Shown here one piece after another: positions 1 to 6,517 of a stretch of 19,730 bases of DNA. The notes beneath the pieces were generated by a model, which searched no databases, was not told where the DNA came from, and saw only the letters and a program-made list of their open reading frames with translations. The stretch comes from Pseudomonadota bacterium. GTDB lineage: Bacteria; Pseudomonadota; Gammaproteobacteria; Burkholderiales; Burkholderiaceae_B. Where the stretch lies: positions 1 through 19,730 of the forward strand of contig JAEWHK010000014.1 of the NCBI GenBank assembly GCA_023387815.1, written 5' to 3'. The translations under genes and the position numbers were made by a program. The stretch's first letter is position 1, and each line of letters starts with the position of its first letter.

Positions 1-63
<63 letters not shown>

Positions 64-71
64 GATTCAAG

Positions 72-112
72 AACGGCTCACGCATATTAAGTGCTTGGGC
101 CGTTTTTATTTT
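72..112 (+). terminator. Rho-independent terminator of tRNA-fMet
   Basis: The arms AACGGCTCA (72-80) and TGGGCCGTT (96-104) form a 9-bp stem with one G-T pair. A run of mostly T follows (103-112). It lies 9 bases after the tRNA CCA end, as expected for a monocistronic tRNA gene. A diverged copy of this hairpin lies at 1069-1106. Confidence 0.8.
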
Positions 113-330
113 TGCCTTCGCATCTTCCTCTCCCCCTTCATTCAAGCCGGATTGGCACGAAAAATACCGCACAGTATTGGTTTTGCTATTAACGCGCCGT
201 CACATCGATCTACGCCGGGTTGCGTCTTCTCACTTATTCAATTGTGAATTGGATAATTCGGTTACGTCCATCTCTTTCAATTTTTTTGATCGCGGCCAAG
301 CGCAATACTAAATTTTAAATATGTTGAGCA
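113..330. other. Non-coding stretch between tRNA terminator and higBA promoter
   Basis: I see no credible coding region, RNA gene or insertion-sequence end here. The composition becomes AT-rich towards the higB promoter. The only local symmetry noted is a short ATTCA-attg-TGAAT inverted repeat at 236-249, which is too small to interpret. Confidence 0.5.
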
Positions 331-372
331 TTGACACTATACAGTTAATATCGTATAGTTTCGGTATACGAT
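331..372 (+). promoter_or_regulatory. higBA promoter with overlapping operator palindromes
   Basis: A near-consensus sigma-70 promoter is visible: -35 TTGACA at 331-336, a 17-base spacer, and -10 TATAGT at 354-359. Two perfect inverted repeats overlap it. ACTATAC (336-342) pairs with GTATAGT (353-359), and ATCGTATA (350-357) pairs with TATACGAT (365-372). Both place symmetric half-sites across the -10 box, as expected for autorepression of a toxin-antitoxin operon by the HigA antitoxin or the HigBA complex. Transcription would start near 366, giving a leader of about 20 bases before higB. The promoter is read directly from the sequence; the binding protein is inferred. Confidence 0.8.
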
Positions 373-384
373 ACAAAGTATGCA

Positions 385-663
385 ATGATTAAGAGTTTTG
401 TTCACAAAGGTTTGGAAAAATTCTTTTGCACGGGCAGTAAATCTGGCATACAAGCCGCACATGCCACCAAGCTGCAAATATTACTGACTGCATTAAACCG
501 AGCAGAATCCGCGCAAGATATGAATGCGCCCGGATGGAACTTACACCCGCTACAAGGAAGTCTAAAGAATCATTGGAGCGTCAAGGTAAATGGAAACTGG
601 CGACTGACTTTTAAGTTCGTCGGAAAGGATGCCGAAATTGTTGATTATCAGGACTATCACTAG
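385..663 (+). CDS. higB: HigB-type toxin of a type II toxin-antitoxin system
   Basis: A 92-residue protein of the HigB/RelE-ParE fold. Family members of this kind are ribosome-dependent mRNA interferases that cut translated mRNA when not held by HigA. The start (MIKSFVHKGLEKFF), the middle (NLHPLQGSLKNHWSVKV) and the C-terminal end (GNWRLTFKF ... VDYQDYH) match the usual HigB pattern, including the basic/aromatic residues of the active-site sheet. The length is normal and no frame disruption is seen. The gene sits 20 bases downstream of the inferred transcription start, with no strong Shine-Dalgarno sequence. The toxin gene precedes the antitoxin gene, the typical higBA order. The antitoxin start lies 9 bases after the toxin stop. 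The pair lies inside a tRNA-fMet repeat scar. Confidence 0.9.
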   Translation: MIKSFVHKGLEKFFCTGSKSGIQAAHATKLQILLTALNRAESAQDMNAPGWNLHPLQGSLKNHWSVKVNGNWRLTFKFVGKDAEIVDYQDYH

Positions 664-672
664 GAGTATATG

Positions 673-954
673 ATGCGTATGCACAACCCCGCACACCCAG
701 GCTTGGTATTACGCGAGTATCTGGGTCAAACAAGCGTCACAGAGGCCGCGCAGCGCCTTGGTGTGACCCGCGCCGCCTTATCTCGTATTCTTAATGGGAA
801 AGCCGCCGTTTCCGCCGATATGGCCGTGCGCCTGTCAATTCTGCTGGGGACCAGCAGTAGTCTGTGGGCCGGCATGCAAACTGAATATGACCTATGGCAA
901 GCAGAACAACAACGGCACGATTTCGTTGTGCCACTTAGTCAAGCTATTGCGTGA
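673..954 (+). CDS. higA: HigA-type antitoxin, XRE/Cro helix-turn-helix
   Basis: A 93-residue antitoxin of the HigA family. It binds and neutralises HigB and represses the operon. The N-terminal HNPAHPGLVLREYL is the family signature. It is followed by an XRE-type helix-turn-helix (TEAAQRLGVTRAALSRILNGKAAVSADMAVRLSILLG, residues about 22-58, described here by region) and a C-terminal WAGMQTEYDLWQA segment. Two ATGs are adjacent at 670 and 673. An AGGAG at 662-666 lies only 3 bases before 670 but 6 before 673, so 673 is preferred. The Shine-Dalgarno overlaps the higB stop, suggesting translational coupling. The gene is intact and full length. Confidence 0.92.
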   Translation: MRMHNPAHPGLVLREYLGQTSVTEAAQRLGVTRAALSRILNGKAAVSADMAVRLSILLGTSSSLWAGMQTEYDLWQAEQQRHDFVVPLSQAIA

Positions 955-967
955 CCGAGACAATTCC

Positions 968-1000
968 GGAGGATATACATTCTCCAGTCACTATTTTTTT
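968..1000 (+). terminator. Possible higBA terminator hairpin
   Basis: GGAGGAT (968-974) pairs with ATTCTCC (979-985) with one G-T pair and a 4-base loop. A 7-T run (994-1000) follows about 8 bases later. The spacing between stem and T run is longer than ideal, so this is a weak call. Confidence 0.4.
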
Positions 1001-1029
1001 ACTCTGCCGTCGCCTTCCTCTACGGTTTC

Positions 1030-1061
1030 GGTCGTAGGTTCAAATCCTGCCCCTGCAACCA
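1030..1061 (+). repeat. Truncated second copy of tRNA-fMet 3' end (direct repeat of 32-63)
   Basis: These 32 bases match positions 32-63, the variable loop through CCA end of tRNA-fMet, with a single change (C to T at 1054). No anticodon arm or D arm precedes it, so it cannot encode a tRNA. The similarity continues, more diverged, through the following terminator hairpin. The two copies bracket the higBA operon. This is either an attachment-site duplication left by integration at the tRNA gene, or the remains of a tandem second tRNA-fMet gene whose 5' half was replaced. Confidence 0.9.
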
Positions 1062-1068
1062 TCTTCAA

Positions 1069-1114
1069 ATACGGCTCAATTGCATATTCAAGCACTTGAG
1101 CCGTATCTATTTTT
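1069..1114 (+). terminator. Terminator hairpin following the tRNA-fMet remnant
   Basis: ATACGGCTCAA (1069-1079) and TTGAGCCGTAT (1096-1106) form a perfect 11-bp stem. The T-rich CTATTTTT follows. It is homologous in position and partly in sequence to the hairpin at 72-104, showing that the duplicated unit extended past the tRNA itself. Confidence 0.75.
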
Positions 1115-1244
1115 GCCCACAACTCTTTAGACCGAAATCTGGCACCTAAGTGATTGTCGCAACGCCAAGCATGACCAGTTAGCGAAGCAATGTTAGCATG
1201 ATGCAAATAACGATAATTTCCGTCCACTTTGTTCAGGATTTGCG

Positions 1245-1634
1245 ATGTTCGATCATGTGAAATTTGGAGTCAGCGATTACGAAGCAAGCAAAGCGTTCTT
1301 TCTCCAGGCGCTTGAGCCTATCGGAATCGTGAAGGGGGCTGAGGGAGCGCCCTCTTACGGCGTAGAACTCATCTCGAAAAGCAATGTGTCATTATGTCTG
1401 TTCCAGACAGAAGAGAAGCCTGCGCATCTTCACCTGGCATTTGCCGCAGAAAACCGTCAGCAAGTTGATGAATTCCATAAAAAAGCGCTGCAGGCTGGCG
1501 GCAAGGACAATGGCGCTCCGGGTTTGCGTCCGCAATATCATGCGCATTACTATGCGGCATTTATTATTGGACCAGATGGGCATAATATTGAAGTCGTCTG
1601 CAGTAAGCCTGTCCAGGATCAGGCAATTTCGTAA
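1245..1634 (+). CDS. VOC (glyoxalase/bleomycin-resistance fold) family protein
   Basis: A 129-residue single-chain VOC protein. It starts with FDHVKFGVSDYEASKAFF, the usual first beta-alpha unit. It continues through HLHLAFAAENRQQVDEFHKKALQAGG and ends with APGLRPQYHAHYYAAFIIGPDGHNIEVVC, the classic second half. His4, the HLHLAF histidines and the Glu in GHNIEVV are the positions that bind metal in related proteins. The family contains dioxygenases, lyases and resistance proteins, and the substrate cannot be told from sequence. An AGGA at 1235-1238 lies 6 bases before the ATG. It stands alone: it is 184 bases past the tRNA remnant and 130 bases before the LysR gene on the same strand. Confidence 0.85.
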   Translation: MFDHVKFGVSDYEASKAFFLQALEPIGIVKGAEGAPSYGVELISKSNVSLCLFQTEEKPAHLHLAFAAENRQQVDEFHKKALQAGGKDNGAPGLRPQYHAHYYAAFIIGPDGHNIEVVCSKPVQDQAIS

Positions 1635-1764
1635 TGCTCGTTTGAAACGTCTCCCAATACCGCGCATTTTCAGTACCCGCCATCAAGTAGAATAAGCTTT
1701 TCGCCGGTTATACTCGGTCACCAATAAGAACAATAAATCTTCGCTCAGTTTCCCGGAACCTGCA

Positions 1765-2724
1765 ATGCCAGATAAAACAAGACAAAACGCAGACACACAC
1801 CTGATGGCATCATCCATGCGTTTCGAGCTCTCGCATCTTGAGACATTCATTGCGGTGGCACAGTTGGGCAGCTTCAGCCTCGCTGCTGAACATCTGCACA
1901 TTACACAGCCATCTGTGACAAGTCGAATCCAACGTCTGGAAAACATGCTGGGTACGAAACTTCTGGTGAGAACCACACGCAGCATCAAGCTGACGACGCA
2001 GGGAGAACAGTTGTTGGACGAAGCGACATCAGCCTTGCAAGGGCTACGTCAGCTTGTGGAAAAGTTTCGGCGCGATGCCGAATCAGCCCGGCAGCGGGTG
2101 ATCGTAGCAGCTACACCAATGCTGGCCGCAATGACCTTACCACCCATTATTCATGACTATTGTCAGCAGTTCCCAACTGTACAGGTTGACCTGCGCGACC
2201 TGCGTTACCAGGATGCCCTCAAAGCCCTGCAGGAAGGCGCGGCGGATATCGCGGTACTTTCACTTGAAGGCGGAGACCCGCGTTTTGACTTCGACCCCAT
2301 ACGAGAAGACGACATGGTCCTGGTCGTACCAGCGGAACATGTGTTGGCCAGCAAAAAGGAGGTTTCGCTTTCGGAAATTGTGACTTACCCTATTCTCATG
2401 CTTGAACAATACGAACCCATGCTGGCACGTATTGGCGAATCCCTGGGCCTTCAGCAATTAAAACTGCGCCGCGCCATGTCTGCCAGCAATCTTGCAACCT
2501 TATTGGGCATGCTTGATGCCAAAATGGGTATTACACTGCTGACTCGTTCCATGGCACGCCGCAGCCAGCGAGCCGGGCATGTGGCCGTTGAGCTCAGCGA
2601 TATCAGACTGACGCGCGCATTCGGTATCGTTACTTTGCGCAACGCCAAACCCGGCACAACCGTCCAAAGCTTTTGTCAGTATCTCAAGCAGGCAATGGTG
2701 AACCCACCTCCCATGCCGGAATAA
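1765..2724 (+). CDS. LysR-family transcriptional regulator, likely controls the downstream catabolic cluster
   Basis: Up to 319 residues. The N-terminal winged helix-turn-helix is clear (HLETFIAVAQLGSFSLAAEHL, then the ITQPSVTSRIQRLE recognition helix). The periplasmic-binding-like effector domain fills the rest, with typical motifs such as GAADIAVLSLE and MGITLLTRSMA. LysR proteins normally start 5-8 residues before the LxxF motif. The in-frame ATG at 1816 (MRFELSHLETF) is therefore a good alternative; no start has a strong Shine-Dalgarno. It lies upstream of, and on the same strand as, the reductase-monooxygenase cluster, 146 bases away. That gap contains a palindrome with a T-N11-A core (2755-2767). 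Control of the cluster is inferred. Confidence 0.9.
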   Translation: MPDKTRQNADTHLMASSMRFELSHLETFIAVAQLGSFSLAAEHLHITQPSVTSRIQRLENMLGTKLLVRTTRSIKLTTQGEQLLDEATSALQGLRQLVEKFRRDAESARQRVIVAATPMLAAMTLPPIIHDYCQQFPTVQVDLRDLRYQDALKALQEGAADIAVLSLEGGDPRFDFDPIREDDMVLVVPAEHVLASKKEVSLSEIVTYPILMLEQYEPMLARIGESLGLQQLKLRRAMSASNLATLLGMLDAKMGITLLTRSMARRSQRAGHVAVELSDIRLTRAFGIVTLRNAKPGTTVQSFCQYLKQAMVNPPPMPE

Positions 2725-2749
2725 CCACAACTGTAATTGCCCGGATCCG

Positions 2750-2772
2750 ATTTATAGACCATATCTATAAAT
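2750..2772. promoter_or_regulatory. Perfect palindrome with T-N11-A core upstream of the flavin reductase gene
   Basis: The arms ATTTATAGA (2750-2758) and TCTATAAAT (2764-2772) form a perfect 9-bp inverted repeat around a 5-base centre. The inner 13-mer TAGA-N5-TCTA (2755-2767) fits the LysR-box form T-N11-A with dyad symmetry. It lies about 100 bases upstream of the reductase start and 25 bases after the LysR stop. Similar palindromes occur at 4059-4073 and 8236-8252. A LysR operator is the favoured reading, but a GntR- or IclR-type site is not excluded. Confidence 0.6.
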
Positions 2773-2870
2773 GGATTGATACCCACAATTTCTCTTTTCC
2801 CTGTCAGCCCAATACACTTTCTTCCAATGACACAAGACAAGTGTCATATCGAGCAGAAGGGAGAAATCGA

Positions 2871-3965
2871 ATGACAGATGGAATAAGTTTTGATCAACGG
2901 GCTTTCAGAGATGTGCTGGGCACGTTCGTAACCGGCGTGACCGTTGTGACCACTCAGGATGCTCAGGGCAGGCACTACGGCGTGACGGCAAATTCATTCA
3001 GCTCAGTCTCTATTGACCCTCCCCTCGTTCTCTGGAGCCAATCCACAAGTTCCAGCAGTCATCCTGCGTTTCGCGACAATGATCACTTTGTGATCAATAT
3101 TCTTGCGGACAACCAGGTTGATATATCCAATCATTTTGCCAAAAGCCGCGATGATAAATTTTCGGAAATCGGCTTTCGTCATGGGATAGGCGGAGCCCCG
3201 GTTCTGGACGGCTGTGCCGCACATCTTGAATGCCGAAAAGTCGCAGCTTACCCGGGTGGAGATCATGTTGTATTTCTCGGCCAGGTTGAAAAAATCTCGG
3301 CGCGTCAGGATTGCAAACCGCTCGCATTTGGTGGCGGTCGCTATATGGTCACCTATGCACACGATCTGGGTCCGGTAAGTCTGGACCTGGGCGGATCCAG
3401 TCTGGGAGATGTCGAAGCCATTCGTCTGGCTACCGCCGCCCTGCCCGAAATCTGCGAACAGCTTGGTCAATACACCTTGTGCCTGGCCGTATGGGGAAAT
3501 CGAGGTCCTACCGCCATTCGCTGGGAACCTTCGCGCCGGCCTGTAAGCCAGAATCTGCGTACCGGTCTGGTCATGAGCATTACTCGATCAGCAACAGGAC
3601 GCGCATTTGCGGCGTTTCAACCGGAAGAGATCATGAACACACTCATTGAAGAGGATCTTGCGACCAGTTGCTGTGACGCGCACGAAGCATTGAAACAGCG
3701 TCGATTATTTGAAACAGAAGTTGAGCAGGCGAAGATTCACGGCATCGCGCGTGCGGCCGCAGAACGAACATCTCCCTTTCATCAAGTGGTTGTCAATGCT
3801 TTCAGCGCACCAATCTTCAATGCACAGGGACGCATGGTGATGGCACTGTCGCTGACATCGCCAGCAGATCGGCTCGCGCCTGACAGAGACGGCATTGTCC
3901 CCGCGACGTTGGCAAAGGCAGCTCGCGCCATTTCAGAAAGGCTGGGCTGGCGCGCCGCCGCGTGA
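2871..3965 (+). CDS. Flavin reductase fused to a C-terminal IclR-type effector domain
   Basis: A 364-residue two-domain protein. Residues about 7-165 are a flavin reductase-like FMN-binding domain of the HpaC/short-chain type. Its features are FRDVLGTFVTGVTVVTT, GVTANSFSSVSIDPPLVLW and a typical end near residue 160. Residues about 180-360 resemble the ligand-binding domain of IclR regulators (RSATGRAFAAFQPEE, then APIFNAQGRMVMALSLTSPADRL), but no helix-turn-helix is present. The expected role is NAD(P)H-dependent supply of reduced FMN to the monooxygenase at 5144, with a small molecule sensed by the C-terminal domain. AAGGGAG at 2857-2863 lies 7 bases before this ATG, which decides the start against upstream in-frame codons. 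An analogy is the HPA hydroxylase reductase C1 of Acinetobacter, which carries a regulatory MarR-like C-terminus. Confidence 0.85.
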   Translation: MTDGISFDQRAFRDVLGTFVTGVTVVTTQDAQGRHYGVTANSFSSVSIDPPLVLWSQSTSSSSHPAFRDNDHFVINILADNQVDISNHFAKSRDDKFSEIGFRHGIGGAPVLDGCAAHLECRKVAAYPGGDHVVFLGQVEKISARQDCKPLAFGGGRYMVTYAHDLGPVSLDLGGSSLGDVEAIRLATAALPEICEQLGQYTLCLAVWGNRGPTAIRWEPSRRPVSQNLRTGLVMSITRSATGRAFAAFQPEEIMNTLIEEDLATSCCDAHEALKQRRLFETEVEQAKIHGIARAAAERTSPFHQVVVNAFSAPIFNAQGRMVMALSLTSPADRLAPDRDGIVPATLAKAARAISERLGWRAAA

Positions 3966-4058
3966 CGGAATATCGTAAATATCGCAATTGTGTTTACATC
4001 AGCACCGTTGAATTTAAGTAGCAGAACCAGATGACATGCTTTAGAAGAAAAGTCGGCT

Positions 4059-4073
4059 TTACTACAGTAGTAA
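4059..4073. promoter_or_regulatory. 15-bp perfect palindrome upstream of the Bug receptor gene
   Basis: TTACTACAGTAGTAA is a perfect palindrome around a single central A. Its inner 13-mer TACT-N5-AGTA (4060-4072) has the T-N11-A form. It ends 37 bases before the receptor ATG, in the 145-base gap after the reductase gene. This suggests an internal regulated promoter for the receptor and the genes after it. Confidence 0.55.
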
Positions 4074-4110
4074 TGAATATCATAACCACAACATACAACC
4101 AGGAGACTTC

Positions 4111-5103
4111 ATGATCACCAGACGCGCCTTTACCCAGGCCCTCGCCGCATCCCCGCTAGCGCTCGCAGGCTTTCGCTCAGCGACAGCCAGTGAATCAGCA
4201 GACAATTATCCTTCGCGAGCCGTGCGCTTTGTGGTTGGTTTCCCACCCGGACAGGCATCTGATGTCGGGGCAAGATTGATCGCCGACGCGACAAGTAAAG
4301 TGCTCAAGCAGAGCATTTATGTCGATAACCGGGTTGGCGCTGCAGGAATCATTTCGCATCAGTATGTGAAAAATGAACCCGCCGATGGATATACGCTTTT
4401 ATATGGTTCAACAGGGACACTGGCAATTAACCCGGCGCTGTACAAGAAACTGTCTTACAACCCACGGGAAGATTTCGAGCCCATCATACTGCTGAATGAA
4501 AGTCCCATGTTTCTGGTAACCAATATGGAGACACCCGTCCATAATCTGGAAGAAATGATCGCATATGTGAAAGGCAAATCAGGCGAAATTTCTTATGGTT
4601 CCAGTGGATATGGCGTTACGCAGCATATTGCGATGGAGATGCTCAAGCGTCAGACGGGGATGCAGATGCTGCATGTGCCCTACAAAGGATCCTCGCCGAT
4701 GATGACGGATCTTATCGGCGGGCGTGTGCAATTTGCCTTTGACACATCCACAGCGGTACTGCCGCATATTCAGGCAGGACGCGTTCGTGCGCTGGGTATC
4801 AGCGTGCGCGAACGCCTGCCTCAGGCGAAAGCCATCCCTACACTGCAGGAACAGGGTCTGAAAGATTTTGAGGCATCGACCTGGGCAGGCGTTCTTGCAC
4901 GTAAGTCCACGCCGCGGCCCATTATTGACAAGATGAACAGCGCGCTCAATGAAGCCCTGAAATCCAAAGAAGCGATTGCTCATTACCATACGGCAGGCTC
5001 TTCTGTGCGCGGCGGAACGGCAGATGACTTCGCCCGGTTTCTCGCTAAAGAAACGCAACGCTGGGGAGAAGCAGTTAAAGCGTCAGGCGCTCACATCGAC
5101 TGA
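4111..5103 (+). CDS. Bug-family (TTT) periplasmic solute-binding protein with Tat-like signal
   Basis: A 330-residue tripartite-tricarboxylate-transporter receptor of the Bug family, abundant in Burkholderiales. It binds organic acids or amides in the periplasm. The N-terminus MITRRAFTQALAASPLALAG carries a TRRAFT twin-arginine-like motif, a hydrophobic core and an alanine-rich cleavage region around residues 24-28. Mature-domain hallmarks are YPSRAVRFVVGFPPGQASDVGARLIA, VDNRVGAAGIISHQYVKNEPADGYTLLYG and MLHVPYKGSSPMMTDLIGGRVQFAFD. AGGAG at 4101-4105 lies 5 bases before the ATG. No TctA/TctB membrane components are present in the window, so it either uses a distant transporter or acts as a sensor. 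The monooxygenase gene follows after 40 bases. Confidence 0.95.
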   Translation: MITRRAFTQALAASPLALAGFRSATASESADNYPSRAVRFVVGFPPGQASDVGARLIADATSKVLKQSIYVDNRVGAAGIISHQYVKNEPADGYTLLYGSTGTLAINPALYKKLSYNPREDFEPIILLNESPMFLVTNMETPVHNLEEMIAYVKGKSGEISYGSSGYGVTQHIAMEMLKRQTGMQMLHVPYKGSSPMMTDLIGGRVQFAFDTSTAVLPHIQAGRVRALGISVRERLPQAKAIPTLQEQGLKDFEASTWAGVLARKSTPRPIIDKMNSALNEALKSKEAIAHYHTAGSSVRGGTADDFARFLAKETQRWGEAVKASGAHID

Positions 5104-5143
5104 GCAACTCGCCCAACAAATCAATTTATAACCAGGAATTAAT

Positions 5144-6517
5144 ATGACACAAGCCAAGCGCCAGATGAGCCTGATTGCATTTATGCAGGCACAAAACTGT
5201 TCCAACTATGTCGGTTCATGGCGTCACCCCTCTTCCATGGGTGACTTTACCTCACCGGCCTACTATCAACGAATCGCCCGGACGCTGGAAGATGCAAAGT
5301 TCGATATGGCTTTCTTTGACGACCGGCTCGCTATGCCCGATATTTACGGAGACGATCATCGAGAAACAGTGGCGAACGGGATCCGCGCGGTCAAGCTTGA
5401 TCCAACAACGGTTCTGATGACAATGGCCGCTGTCACATCGCACCTGGGACTTGGCGCAACCTATTCGACCACCTACTATGAACCGTACCATGTCGCCCGC
5501 CTGTTCGCGACGCTTGATCTGATGACTGCGGGACGAGTGGCGTGGAACGTTGTCACTTCATTGAATAATTCCGAAGCCGAGAATTTCGGATATGAAGAGC
5601 ATCTTGAACATGATCTTCGTTACGACCGCGCCGACGAATTTCTTGAAATCGTCACCGGACTTTGGGATAGCTGGGATGATGATGCCCTGATCCTGGATAA
5701 GGAAAATGACCGGTTTGCCGATCCCTCCAAAGTGCGCAGACTCGATTACAAAGGAAAATTCCTGCGATCCAAGGGACCACTTACCGTGCCACGTTCTGCA
5801 CAGGGCCATCCGGTCTTGCTGCAGGCCGGCCAGAGTGGCAGAGGCATGGCATTTGCATCGCGATGGGCTGAGCTGGTCTTTGCCTCTTACCCGTCACTGG
5901 AAGCCGGGCGCAAGCAATACGAATTTCTGAAGTCCGCCGTCGATAACGCGGGCCGTGATCCCTCACAGGTCAAAGTTGCACCTGCCGTCAGAATCATCGT
6001 TGGAGATACCGCTACTCAGGCCCAGGAACAATACGAGCTGACGAAATCTCTGGCACGCCCTATAGACTCCCTTGCGCTGCTTTGTGAAGTATTGAACGTG
6101 GATTTCTCCAAACGCCCCTACGAGAAGCCGTTTTCGGATGAAGAGCTTGCCGCCGTCTCGTGGCACAGTTTGCGTGATAAGGTCATTGCAAAAAGTGGCA
6201 AAAAGAATCCCTCAGTGAAGGACTTCGTGGAATTCTCCGGCCGCGGCACCCTGAATGAGGGGCCCACCTTCGTCGGTACCGCAACTCAGGTTGCTGATCA
6301 GATGCAGGACTGGTTCGAAACTGCCTGCGACGGGTTTGTTTTTTCAGCCACCAATGTCCCGGGTTCATACGAAGATTTCGCGCGACTGGTTGTGCCTGAA
6401 CTGCAGCGACGTGGCATCTTCCGCAAGGAATATTCCGGCAATACCTTGCGGGATACCCTGGGCATCGCCAGGCCCGGCGTAAATGCCTGGAGTAAAAACA
6501 AAAAAGAGGCAGCGTAA
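5144..6517 (+). CDS. NtaA/SnaA/DszA-family FMNH2-dependent monooxygenase
   Basis: A 457-residue bacterial luciferase-like flavin monooxygenase, the oxygenase half of a two-component system. The family includes nitrilotriacetate (NtaA) and dibenzothiophene sulfone (DszA) monooxygenases. Characteristic blocks are RTLEDAKFDMAFFDDRL (about residues 46-62), TYYEPYHVARLFATLDLMTAGRVAWNVVTS (about 110-139), SEAENFG, YDRADEFLEIVTGLWDSW (about 160-177) and HPVLLQAGQSGRGMAFASRWAELVF (about 222-246). The length is typical. AGGA at 5134-5137 lies 6 bases before the ATG. It is co-transcribed with the receptor gene and overlaps the next gene by one base (TAATG). The reduced flavin probably comes from the fused reductase two genes upstream. 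The substrate is not predictable from sequence. Confidence 0.93.
   Translation: MTQAKRQMSLIAFMQAQNCSNYVGSWRHPSSMGDFTSPAYYQRIARTLEDAKFDMAFFDDRLAMPDIYGDDHRETVANGIRAVKLDPTTVLMTMAAVTSHLGLGATYSTTYYEPYHVARLFATLDLMTAGRVAWNVVTSLNNSEAENFGYEEHLEHDLRYDRADEFLEIVTGLWDSWDDDALILDKENDRFADPSKVRRLDYKGKFLRSKGPLTVPRSAQGHPVLLQAGQSGRGMAFASRWAELVFASYPSLEAGRKQYEFLKSAVDNAGRDPSQVKVAPAVRIIVGDTATQAQEQYELTKSLARPIDSLALLCEVLNVDFSKRPYEKPFSDEELAAVSWHSLRDKVIAKSGKKNPSVKDFVEFSGRGTLNEGPTFVGTATQVADQMQDWFETACDGFVFSATNVPGSYEDFARLVVPELQRRGIFRKEYSGNTLRDTLGIARPGVNAWSKNKKEAA

Noticed and set aside
991..1227. Minus-strand open frame whose end reads MVAGAGFEPTTE, resembling annotated recombinase-like proteins
   Set aside because: The motif is the antisense translation of the duplicated tRNA-fMet 3' end and its CCA, a well-known source of false protein calls. 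No integrase domain is present.
2673..2870. N-terminal extension of the flavin reductase frame overlapping the LysR 3' end
   Set aside because: The added 66 residues have no family similarity and run through the palindrome region. A good Shine-Dalgarno at 2857-2863 supports the ATG at 2871.
3003..3470. Long minus-strand open frame opposite the flavin reductase gene
   Set aside because: It has no recognisable domain and lies wholly opposite a well-supported gene, so it is a shadow frame.
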